From assembly GCA_937138955.1 (NCBI GenBank), contig CAKZPJ010000208.1, positions 1 through 5,043 on the forward strand: 5,043 nt of DNA, given 5' to 3'. This DNA comes from an uncultured Flammeovirgaceae bacterium. GTDB lineage: Bacteria > Bacteroidota > Bacteroidia > Cytophagales > Cyclobacteriaceae. Positions 1 through 5,043 of the stretch are shown here, piece after piece; the first letter of the stretch is position 1, and every line of letters starts with the position of its first letter. Below the pieces are notes generated by a model, which worked only from the letters and a program-made list of their open reading frames with translations, made no database searches and was not told the origin of the DNA. A program made the translations under genes and the position numbers.

Positions 1-1514
1 GTTACTCCGACATTGGCTGCTACGGCGGCGAGGTTCGTACTCCTACCTTAGACCGACTGGCGGCTAACGGATTGCGGTTTTCCCAGTTTTACAATACCGC
101 CCGTTGCTGTCCGACCCGGGCCAGCTTGCTCACCGGTTTGTACCCGCACCAAGCCGGAGTAGGGCGCATGACCGGCGATAAAGGCACTCCCGGCTATAGG
201 GGCGATTTGAACAAGCACTCGGTGACTATTGCCGAAGTGCTGAAGCAGACTGGTTATCAAACCTTTATGAGTGGCAAGTGGCACATCACTAAGCATATGG
301 GGCAGTGGACGGGCGATAGCCTGCGGATGTCTACCCACAATTGGCCTCGGCAGCGCGGTTTTGAGCAATTTTACGGTACCATTTTAGGGGCGGGAAGCTT
401 CTACGATCCAATTACCCTCACCGAAGGTAATACCCCGATAGATCTACAGGACACTAATTACTATTACACCGATGCTATTTCGGAGAAGGCCGTAGAGTAC
501 ATTCAAGAAGCCGACGCAAATACTCCTTTCTTCGGCTATATCGCCTATACCGCCCCTCACTGGCCATTACACGCGCTGCCGGAAGATATTGCCCGCTATG
601 AAGGTCGCTACGATATTGGCTGGGACAGCTTGCGACAGGAACGATTGCAGCGGATGCGCGAAATGGATGTGATTGATGCCAACTGGCTGCTTACCAAGCG
701 CGATGAGCAGGTTCCGATTTGGGTAGAAGCTGAAAATAAAAACTGGCAAGCCCGTCGCATGGAAGTATACGCTGCCCAGATTGACCGTATGGATCAGGGC
801 ATTAGCAGAATTGTGCAGACCCTGGAAGAAAAAGGTGTGCTGGAAAACACGCTAATTTTCTTTTTGGCCGATAACGGCGGTTGTGCCGAAGAGCTTTCGG
901 AAGGTTGGGGTAAGCAACTCTTTATTCCAGAAAAAACAATCAAGGGAGAATCAGTAGCACTGGGAAACGACCGTACTGATTTGATGCCCGGCCCAGAGAA
1001 TACCTACCAAAGCTACGGAGTTCCCTGGGCTAATACTTCCAACACGCCGTTTCGTCTGTATAAGCACTACGTGCACGAAGGTGGCATTTCTACCCCGCTG
1101 GTAGTTCACTGGCCGAAAGGCATTTCAGCGAGCGGAGAATGGCGGCGCAGCCCCGGTCACTTAATCGATATTATGGCTACCTGCGTAGATGTAGCAAAAG
1201 CAGATTATCCTCAAGAAGTTGATGGTAACAACATTTACCCAATGGAAGGAGTTAGTCTGACAAACGCTTTTGGCGAGGATACGCTAGCGCGCGAAGCCAT
1301 CTACTTTGAGCACGAAGGTAACCGAGCCGTCCGACGTGGTTCCTGGAAACTTGTCGCCCAAGGTCGCGAAGGCCCCTGGGAATTATACGATATGAACCAC
1401 GACCGTAGCGAAACCAACAACCTAGCCGAAGAAAAACCCGACCTAGTACAAGAATTAGCCACCTTATGGCAACAATGGGCCACCCGAGCCCACGTACTCC
1501 CCTGGCCTAGTTGA
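1..1514 (+). CDS. Type I arylsulfatase (alkaline-phosphatase superfamily), 5' end cut off by the window
   Basis: This enzyme should hydrolyse sulfate esters, most likely on a sulfated carbohydrate. The frame is open from base 3 to a TGA at 1512-1514, giving 503 visible residues; the true start lies before the window. The first residues (YSDIGCYGGE) are what normally follows the N-terminal metal-binding Asp pair, so only the signal sequence and a few tens of residues are probably missing. Visible residues, counting from the first Tyr: formylglycine motif C-C-P-T-R at 35-39 (the first Cys, bases 105-107, is the one converted), followed by ASLLTG; GKWH with Lys92 and His94; PHWP with His186; ADNGG with Asp290 and Asn291 as metal ligands; and Lys354 before HEGG. 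The set is complete apart from the missing N-terminus, so the enzyme should be active once matured. The C-terminus has the usual sulfatase subdomain with SETNNLAE. Family assignment is firm; substrate is unknown. A second sulfatase follows 249 bases downstream on the same strand. Confidence 0.95.
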   Translation, partial: YSDIGCYGGEVRTPTLDRLAANGLRFSQFYNTARCCPTRASLLTGLYPHQAGVGRMTGDKGTPGYRGDLNKHSVTIAEVLKQTGYQTFMSGKWHITKHMGQWTGDSLRMSTHNWPRQRGFEQFYGTILGAGSFYDPITLTEGNTPIDLQDTNYYYTDAISEKAVEYIQEADANTPFFGYIAYTAPHWPLHALPEDIARYEGRYDIGWDSLRQERLQRMREMDVIDANWLLTKRDEQVPIWVEAENKNWQARRMEVYAAQIDRMDQGISRIVQTLEEKGVLENTLIFFLADNGGCAEELSEGWGKQLFIPEKTIKGESVALGNDRTDLMPGPENTYQSYGVPWANTSNTPFRLYKHYVHEGGISTPLVVHWPKGISASGEWRRSPGHLIDIMATCVDVAKADYPQEVDGNNIYPMEGVSLTNAFGEDTLAREAIYFEHEGNRAVRRGSWKLVAQGREGPWELYDMNHDRSETNNLAEEKPDLVQELATLWQQWATRAHVLPWPS

Positions 1515-1531
1515 CTTCCTCTACTAAATCA

Positions 1532-1556
1532 AGCATAAAAACAGAAGTTTTATGCT
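1532..1556 (+). terminator. Perfect 9-bp hairpin just after the first sulfatase, possible transcript end
   Basis: AGCATAAAA (1532-1540) pairs perfectly with TTTTATGCT (1548-1556) around the 7-base loop ACAGAAG, 17 bases after the sulfatase stop codon. The stem is A/T-rich and is followed only by ATTTC, so it is not a textbook intrinsic terminator. It may instead protect the mRNA 3' end. Because the A-run lies on the left arm and the T-run on the right, it would form on either strand. Confidence 0.4.
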
Positions 1557-1572
1557 ATTTCTGGAAATAGCA
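1553..1572 (+). repeat. Second perfect 9-bp inverted repeat, overlapping the first
   Basis: TGCTATTTC (1553-1561) pairs perfectly with GAAATAGCA (1564-1572) with only TG between; a real hairpin would open the inner C-G pair to give a CTGG loop. Its left arm shares TGCT (1553-1556) with the right arm of the preceding hairpin, so the two structures cannot form together. Function is unknown. Confidence 0.5.
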
Positions 1573-1590
1573 CGCTAGGTGCGTTGGCTG

Positions 1591-1689
1591 GAAAGTTCAG
1601 CGGGGTGTGCGTGGACTTTGTGCGAGGAAGCTTTGAACTTTCTTGACTTTTTTGGCGGCAGCCGCGCTGTTCTTTTTTTTGTCAAGAAA
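1591..1689 (+). repeat. Two interlocking 9-bp inverted repeats in the sulfatase-sulfatase gap
   Basis: GAAAGTTCA (1591-1599) is the perfect reverse complement of TGAACTTTC (1634-1642). TTTCTTGAC (1639-1647) is the perfect reverse complement of GTCAAGAAA (1681-1689). The two pairs share TTTC (1639-1642), so they are mutually exclusive. Inside the second pair lie T-runs on both sides of a G+C-rich core (1654-1669). The composite architecture looks like a dispersed intergenic repeat or a remnant of a small mobile element more than a protein gene, but no second copy occurs in this window, so that is an inference. Confidence 0.5.
1657..1680 (+). terminator. Possible intrinsic terminator: short G+C-rich stem and eight T
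   Basis: GGCAGC (1657-1662) can pair with GCTGTT (1666-1671), using four Watson-Crick and two G-U pairs around the loop CGC, followed by C and eight T (1673-1680). An alternative stem GCGGC/GCCGC centred on 1660 competes with it. This is the best rho-independent terminator shape in the gap and would separate transcription of the two sulfatases. The stem is short, so support is moderate. Confidence 0.4.
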
Positions 1690-1763
1690 AAAATGAACAA
1701 ATCAACTAGATTGCGACTGAAGTCACGTATCTATTTGGATACAAAAGAGCCAATAAATACCTA

Positions 1764-3218
1764 ATGAATATATCATATACTATGCGAAAATACTTCCTAC
1801 TACCTATACTCATATTCACAACCCTATTCGCTTGCCAACCAGCAGCCGAAGAAAACACCGAAACCAATAAACCAACTTTACCCAACATCGTCTTCATTCT
1901 CGCCGATGACATGGGCTACGGTGACCCGGGCAGTTACAATTCCGAATCAAAAATACCCACTCCCAACATTGACCAAATCGCTCAAAATGGAGTGCGGTTT
2001 ACCGATGCTCACTCCCCCGGTCCCTGGTGCGTACCATCCCGCTACGGACTGATTACCGGACTGTATCCTTACCGCACCCAGCTTAACTGGCGCGAACGAG
2101 CCCTCATTGATCCTAACCAGCGCACTATTGCTGAACTACTAAAGGAGCACGGCTACCGTACTGGAATGGTCGGAAAGTGGCACCTAGGTTTTGATAATAT
2201 TGACTGGAGTAATATTCCGGCTGGCCAGGAATTCCAAGGCGGGCCGACCGATCACGGATTTGATGAGTTCTTCGGAATGCACGCTTCGTTGGATATTCCC
2301 CCTTACTTTTATATCGAGGGTAACCGAGCGGTAGAAATTCCTTCTGATACAGTAGCCGACAATCAAAGTGAAGATGCTACCACTACTATTTCGGGAGCTT
2401 TCTGGCGGGGAGGTGATATGGCTCCTAGCTTTAGCCACGAGGAAGTATTACCTAAGTTTACCGAACGGGCTGTTTCGTTTTTAGAGCAGCAGTCGGCAGA
2501 GCAGCCTTTCTTTTTATACGTTGCTCTCACTGCGCCCCACACTCCCTGGGTACCTACCCTAGAATTTGCCGGGACCACTTCAGTGGGCGAATACGGCGAT
2601 TTCACCAAACAAGTAGATCATACTGTGGGAACCATAGTCAGTACGCTAGATTCTCTAGGCTATGATGAAAATACCCTGCTTATTTTCACCAGCGACAATG
2701 GTCCCGTTTGGTTTCCTGAAGATGTAGAAAAATTTGATCACCGTAGTACTGCTGCGTTGCGGGGGATGAAGATAGACCATTGGGAGGGTGGGCACCGAAT
2801 TCCGTTTGTAGCCCAGTGGCCTAGAGAAATTCCCGCCGGAGCGGTACGAGATGATTTGATGGGCTTTACTGACATGTACGCCACGCTGGCTGCCGTAGTA
2901 GGCGATACCGCTGCCTCTGATGACAAAGATAGTTACAACCTGCTTCCGGCATTTCTCAACGAGTCGGTAGTTGAGCCAATCCGTAATGAGTTGATTATTG
3001 GCGAGCGGGTAGCCCGGCAGGGTAGTTGGAAGTTTATTCGCGACGGAGGTGCGGGCGGCCTAGGAAGAAGCTACGGTTACCAGGGGCAAGAACCAGTTCC
3101 CCCGGTGAACGAATTATACAACCTAGCCGAAGACTTATCCGAAACTAATAATTTAGCGGAAGATCAGCCGGAGAAGATGGAAGAACTTAATGCACTGTTG
3201 CCTGTGGTTCAGGAGTAG
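1764..3218 (+). CDS. Lipoprotein-type sulfatase (type I, formylglycine-dependent)
   Basis: A complete 484-residue sulfatase expected to remove sulfate esters from a sulfated glycan, anchored in the envelope. The N-terminus carries a lipoprotein signal: MRKYF, a hydrophobic stretch, then LFAC with the lipidated Cys at residue 24. Active-site elements in order: ADD (Asp48, Asp49, metal), C-V-P-S-R at 89-93 (Cys89, bases 2028-2030, becomes formylglycine), GKWH (Lys138, His140), APH (His259), SDNGP (Asp311, Asn312, metal) and RGMK before WEGG (Lys336). The C-terminal subdomain contains NLAED twice (453-457 and 463-467). The context PSRYGLITGLYPYRT places it in a different sulfatase subfamily from the upstream enzyme; the exact subfamily and substrate cannot be set by eye. 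The start is uncertain: ATG at 1764 adds NISYT before the second ATG at 1782, which alone gives a standard 18-residue lipoprotein signal. No Shine-Dalgarno decides it. The 3' end overlaps the convergent TetR gene by 32 bases. Confidence 0.96.
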   Translation: MNISYTMRKYFLLPILIFTTLFACQPAAEENTETNKPTLPNIVFILADDMGYGDPGSYNSESKIPTPNIDQIAQNGVRFTDAHSPGPWCVPSRYGLITGLYPYRTQLNWRERALIDPNQRTIAELLKEHGYRTGMVGKWHLGFDNIDWSNIPAGQEFQGGPTDHGFDEFFGMHASLDIPPYFYIEGNRAVEIPSDTVADNQSEDATTTISGAFWRGGDMAPSFSHEEVLPKFTERAVSFLEQQSAEQPFFLYVALTAPHTPWVPTLEFAGTTSVGEYGDFTKQVDHTVGTIVSTLDSLGYDENTLLIFTSDNGPVWFPEDVEKFDHRSTAALRGMKIDHWEGGHRIPFVAQWPREIPAGAVRDDLMGFTDMYATLAAVVGDTAASDDKDSYNLLPAFLNESVVEPIRNELIIGERVARQGSWKFIRDGGAGGLGRSYGYQGQEPVPPVNELYNLAEDLSETNNLAEDQPEKMEELNALLPVVQE

Positions 3219-3747
3219 TTAGTTCGTATTTTTTCTGTAACAAAGCTAACATCTTATTGAGCGGATAACGATCATTGGTAAAGTACTGGGTAGTCATTCC
3301 GTCTAGGGTGGCGTAGAGCAGAATTGCTTCCGGTAGGGCTTTGGTGTATCCTCGCTGTTGGAGTAAAACGGCCAGATCACCGATAATAAAATTATTTAGT
3401 TCATCAAAGTGAGTACCTAATTGTTGAGTAAGCGAAGACTGTAATCGCAAGGCCCGAAGTAGTAACCAATAATCTCGATGCTTTTCCAGTATAGTAAAAT
3501 AGCGTACCAGCCACTGCTGCAGATTCTTTACTGAATGATTAGACCAGTCTTGTTCAATCTGTTCAACTCCCGCCGCGACAATGGCTATCAGCAGTGCTTC
3601 CTTATTTTTGAAGTAGTTATAAGTTAATCCTAGCGAGATGTCAGCGCGACTCGCAATATCCCGCATGGAGGTTTGATCGTAGCCCTTTTGACTAAATAAA
3701 GAAAGGGCCGTATGAAAAATTTGCTTATGACGGGCGGAAGTTTCCAT
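3187..3747 (-). CDS. TetR/AcrR-family transcriptional regulator
   Basis: A 186-residue protein of normal size for this family of dimeric, ligand-responsive repressors. The N-terminal DNA-binding domain is clear: residues 8-20 form helix 1 (KQIFHTALSLFSQ), KGYDQTSMRDIA follows, and the helix-turn-helix is about 26-46, ending in the family hallmark SLGLTYNYFKNKEAL. Residues from about 55 onward are a helical ligand-binding and dimerisation domain too divergent to predict the inducer. The start ATG (3745-3747 complement) sits at the usual distance before helix 1; there is no Shine-Dalgarno. It is convergent with the sulfatase, overlapping its last 32 bases, and divergent from the HAD gene. A perfect palindrome begins 8 bases upstream of the start codon, consistent with autorepression. 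Whether it also controls the sulfatases or an unlinked efflux or lipid gene cannot be told from here. Confidence 0.93.
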   Translation of the reverse strand: METSARHKQIFHTALSLFSQKGYDQTSMRDIASRADISLGLTYNYFKNKEALLIAIVAAGVEQIEQDWSNHSVKNLQQWLVRYFTILEKHRDYWLLLRALRLQSSLTQQLGTHFDELNNFIIGDLAVLLQQRGYTKALPEAILLYATLDGMTTQYFTNDRYPLNKMLALLQKKYELTTPEPQATVH

Positions 3748-3754
3748 GTGTAAT

Positions 3755-3768
3755 TGAACTATAGTTCA
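3755..3768. promoter_or_regulatory. Perfect 14-bp palindrome, probable TetR operator
   Basis: TGAACTATAGTTCA is identical to its own reverse complement. It lies 7 bases upstream of the tetR-type start codon (bases 3748-3754 between), in the only intergenic stretch that gene has. TetR-family dimers commonly bind such palindromes at their own promoters, so autoregulation is the natural reading. The family rule is established knowledge; binding here is inferred. Confidence 0.65.
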
Positions 3769-3774
3769 GGTAAG

Positions 3775-3807
3775 GATAGATAATTGCCCCCGTAATCTCA
3801 AGGCAAA
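3775..3807 (-). promoter_or_regulatory. Weak candidate Bacteroidota-type promoter for the TetR gene
   Basis: On the minus strand a TTTG (3807-3804) is followed after 21 bases by TATCTATC (3782-3775). This partly resembles the Bacteroidota -33 TTTG and -7 TAnnTTTG boxes, but the spacer is one or two bases long and the -7 box matches poorly. If real, transcription would start near the edge of the palindrome at 3755-3768, where bound repressor would block it. Confidence 0.2.
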
Positions 3808-3858
3808 TCCTGTATTTTTTCAATAAAAAGTAAAAATAATGAAGTAGGGTGAACAAGT

Positions 3859-3887
3859 TTTGAGCAAGTTAACGTTACTTGCTCGAA
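3859..3887. promoter_or_regulatory. Inverted repeat upstream of the HAD hydrolase
   Basis: GAGCAAGT (3862-3869) pairs perfectly with ACTTGCTC (3877-3884) around TAACGTT; three more pairs, one of them G-U, extend the stem to 3859-3887. A related direct copy, GAACAAGTT (3851-3859), lies just before GAGCAAGTT (3862-3870). The element ends 16 bases before the ATG at 3904. It could be an operator for an unknown regulator or a 5'-leader hairpin; the sequence does not decide. Confidence 0.45.
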
Positions 3888-3903
3888 CTAGCTAAAATCA
3901 ATT

Positions 3904-4308
3904 ATGCGCTCACTAATTATTGCCGTAGATTTCGATGGGACTGTTGTAGAGGATGCGTATCCGCGTATTGGTAAGCCCCAACTCTTTGCATTTGAGACCC
4001 TGAAAGCTTTGAAACAGGAACGCCATCGGCTCATTTTGTGGACGTGCCGAAAGGGAGACCGCTTGCAGGAGGCAGTAAAATTCTGCCAAGATAACGGAGT
4101 AGAGTTCTACGCTGTGAACAGTAATTTTCCGGATGAACCGCTTACCTCTGATGATAGCCCTAAAATTGTAGCTGACTTGTATATTGATGACCGTAACTTG
4201 GGAGGCTTCCCCGGCTGGGATCAGGTATGGAGAACGTTGAAGCCTGACGATGAACTGCCTGAGGGAGACATACGATCTAAAGGATTGCTTCAGCGAATTT
4301 TTGGCTAG
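3904..4308 (+). CDS. Small capless HAD-like hydrolase (BT_0820-like)
   Basis: A 134-residue protein of the haloacid dehalogenase superfamily, probably a cytoplasmic phosphatase or other phosphotransfer enzyme. Motif I is DFDGTVVED with nucleophile Asp9 and acid/base Asp11; motif II is the Thr in ILWTCR (Thr47); Lys87 in DSPK is the likely motif III; motif IV is LYIDDR (Asp95, Asp96, Mg2+). All four are present, with no room for a large cap domain, so it is a minimal C0-type fold. The layout resembles the compact Bacteroides protein BT_0820, known by structure but of unsettled substrate. The start is the first ATG before the conserved strand LIIAVDFDG; no Shine-Dalgarno is seen, and the A/T-rich AAAATCAATT precedes it. 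It is divergent from the TetR gene and its stop overlaps the stop of the convergent outer-membrane gene by 4 bases. The substrate is not predictable. Confidence 0.9.
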   Translation: MRSLIIAVDFDGTVVEDAYPRIGKPQLFAFETLKALKQERHRLILWTCRKGDRLQEAVKFCQDNGVEFYAVNSNFPDEPLTSDDSPKIVADLYIDDRNLGGFPGWDQVWRTLKPDDELPEGDIRSKGLLQRIFG

Positions 4309-5043
4309 AACGCTTCGGCAATATTGATATAAAAGTTAGTGGTTCCTTTTCCTACCGCAAAATCTAGCCGAACGTTTAAGTTCTCTTCGGGTATAAGCGC
4401 GTAGCGCAACCCTGCACCCACCGAAGGCTTCAAGTCTGGTAGAGAAAACTCATTAAACTTGGAAGCTACGTCTCCAAAACCAATAAAGCCCACTGCTCCA
4501 AAGTTCTCCCAAATATGCCAACGGTACTCGGCCTGAGCTGCTAGTAAGTTATTATCGCGGTAACGACCTTCGTAGTAGCCCCGCATAATCATGTCGCCTC
4601 CTAGCGTAGCTAGTTCAATGAACGGGGTTTCTCCCTGGCTGAAGTAACCATACAACTGCATGGCCACCACGTCATTACGGCGAACGAAGGGTTTCCAGTA
4701 ATTGCGTACATCCAGCACGCCTACTGAGTAGTTAAAGTCACTCCCCAACGCCGTGCGGTGAAAACGCTGGCGAAATTCCGCCAACATTCCCGAAGTAGTG
4801 TTTAATACGTTGTTTCTATTATCCAGCATTATCCCTACATCAAAACCCACGGCCCGGTAGGGTTCGGTACCCAGGGGTACCTCCGATGATAGTGTTCCAT
4901 TAGGATCAAGATCAATATTGTAAGTGTCGGTGGCGCGAAAACCCAAACCAGCGTACAATTGTTGGTATACTCGGCGGTAGGTTAGGTGTTCTATCCCTAA
5001 TTCAGTGTAAGAGAAAAGCTCTTCATTGACTTTCGGACTAGCA
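4305..5043 (-). CDS. BamA/TamA-like (Omp85, D15 surface antigen) outer-membrane barrel, C-terminal part
   Basis: The visible 245 residues are the C-terminal end of a transmembrane beta-barrel of the Omp85 superfamily; the frame stays open to the window edge, so the N-terminus (signal peptide and any POTRA domains) is missing. Evidence: alternating strand-like segments; LDNRNN followed by TTSGM, the conserved barrel-strand motif; a block ALGSDFNYSVGVLDVRNYWKP; the loop-6 type motif MRGYYEGRYRD (about visible residues 153-163), matching the R-G-[FY] signature that folds into the barrel; EYRW and GFGDVA strands; and a C-terminal Phe, the usual beta-signal end. Omp85 proteins insert outer-membrane proteins or secrete attached domains. 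Without the N-terminus I cannot tell essential BamA from a TamA-like paralogue or a patatin-fused form. No good start codon exists within the visible part; the upstream residues continue naturally as barrel sequence. Confidence 0.88.
   Translation of the reverse strand, partial: ASPKVNEELFSYTELGIEHLTYRRVYQQLYAGLGFRATDTYNIDLDPNGTLSSEVPLGTEPYRAVGFDVGIMLDNRNNVLNTTSGMLAEFRQRFHRTALGSDFNYSVGVLDVRNYWKPFVRRNDVVAMQLYGYFSQGETPFIELATLGGDMIMRGYYEGRYRDNNLLAAQAEYRWHIWENFGAVGFIGFGDVASKFNEFSLPDLKPSVGAGLRYALIPEENLNVRLDFAVGKGTTNFYINIAEAF

Noticed and set aside
48..368. Minus-strand open frame of 106 codons inside the first sulfatase
   Set aside because: It lies opposite the conserved formylglycine region of a clearly real gene, and its residues show no family resemblance.
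1727..1742. Small hairpin GTATC/GATAC and a TTTG that could be a -33 box for the second sulfatase
   Set aside because: The stem is only 5 bp, and the matching -7 position (TACCTAAT at 1758) fits the Bacteroidota consensus poorly and overlaps the annotated start.
1579..1764. A 61-codon open frame starting at GTG and ending in TAATG at the second sulfatase start
   Set aside because: It runs through the inverted repeats and poly-T tract, which by themselves yield residues such as LFFVKKK. It has no recognisable domain, no ribosome binding site and a start inside the repeat region. The inner ATG at 1693 would give only 23 residues. Treated as a by-product of the repeat.
1706..1912. Minus-strand open frame of 68 codons across the second sulfatase start
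   Set aside because: It is antisense to the signal peptide and first conserved block of the sulfatase; no domain or start signal supports it.
2184..2926. Several minus-strand open frames within the second sulfatase
   Set aside because: They overlap each other and a well-supported coding region, and have low-complexity or arbitrary composition.
1..5043. CRISPR arrays, tRNA or rRNA genes, transposases, defence or toxin-antitoxin systems
   Set aside because: No regularly spaced repeats, tRNA cloverleaf, rRNA stretches or matching protein motifs were seen; all long coding regions belong to known families.

Overview
The window looks like ordinary chromosomal DNA from a member of the Bacteroidota, probably a marine or environmental Cytophagales-type bacterium. 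This rests on protein style: a sulfatase with a lipoprotein signal, a HAD hydrolase resembling Bacteroides BT_0820, and an Omp85-type outer-membrane protein. No gene has a clear Shine-Dalgarno sequence, and the starts lie in A/T-rich stretches, which is usual for that phylum. No species can be named from the sequence.

Layout: (1) positions 1-1514, plus strand, the C-terminal 503 residues of a type I arylsulfatase whose beginning lies before the window. (2) 1515-1763, a 249-base gap full of hairpin-forming inverted repeats, including a possible terminator. (3) 1764-3218, plus strand, a second complete, lipoprotein-type sulfatase from a different branch of the family. (4) 3187-3747, minus strand, a TetR/AcrR-type repressor whose 3' end overlaps the second sulfatase by 32 bases; a perfect 14-base palindrome sits just upstream of its start. 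(5) 3748-3903, a divergent intergenic region of 156 bases with that palindrome and a second inverted repeat. (6) 3904-4308, plus strand, a small HAD-like hydrolase. (7) 4305-5043, minus strand, the C-terminal 245 residues of a BamA/TamA-like beta-barrel protein that runs off the right edge.

The two sulfatases keep the sulfatase active-site residues that fall inside the window and are of the Cys type (C-x-P-x-R), so both need formylglycine maturation by an enzyme not encoded here. Together they suggest desulfation of a sulfated polysaccharide at or near the cell surface, but no SusC/SusD pair, glycoside hydrolase or maturase is visible, so the substrate is unknown. The TetR regulator probably controls itself; whether it controls the sulfatases is open. 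The HAD protein and the Omp85 protein look like unrelated housekeeping neighbours.

I found no clear evidence of a previously undescribed system. The most interesting points are the hairpin cluster between the sulfatases, the TetR palindrome, and the fact that both convergent gene pairs overlap at their 3' ends, one pair sharing a single CTAG for both stop codons.
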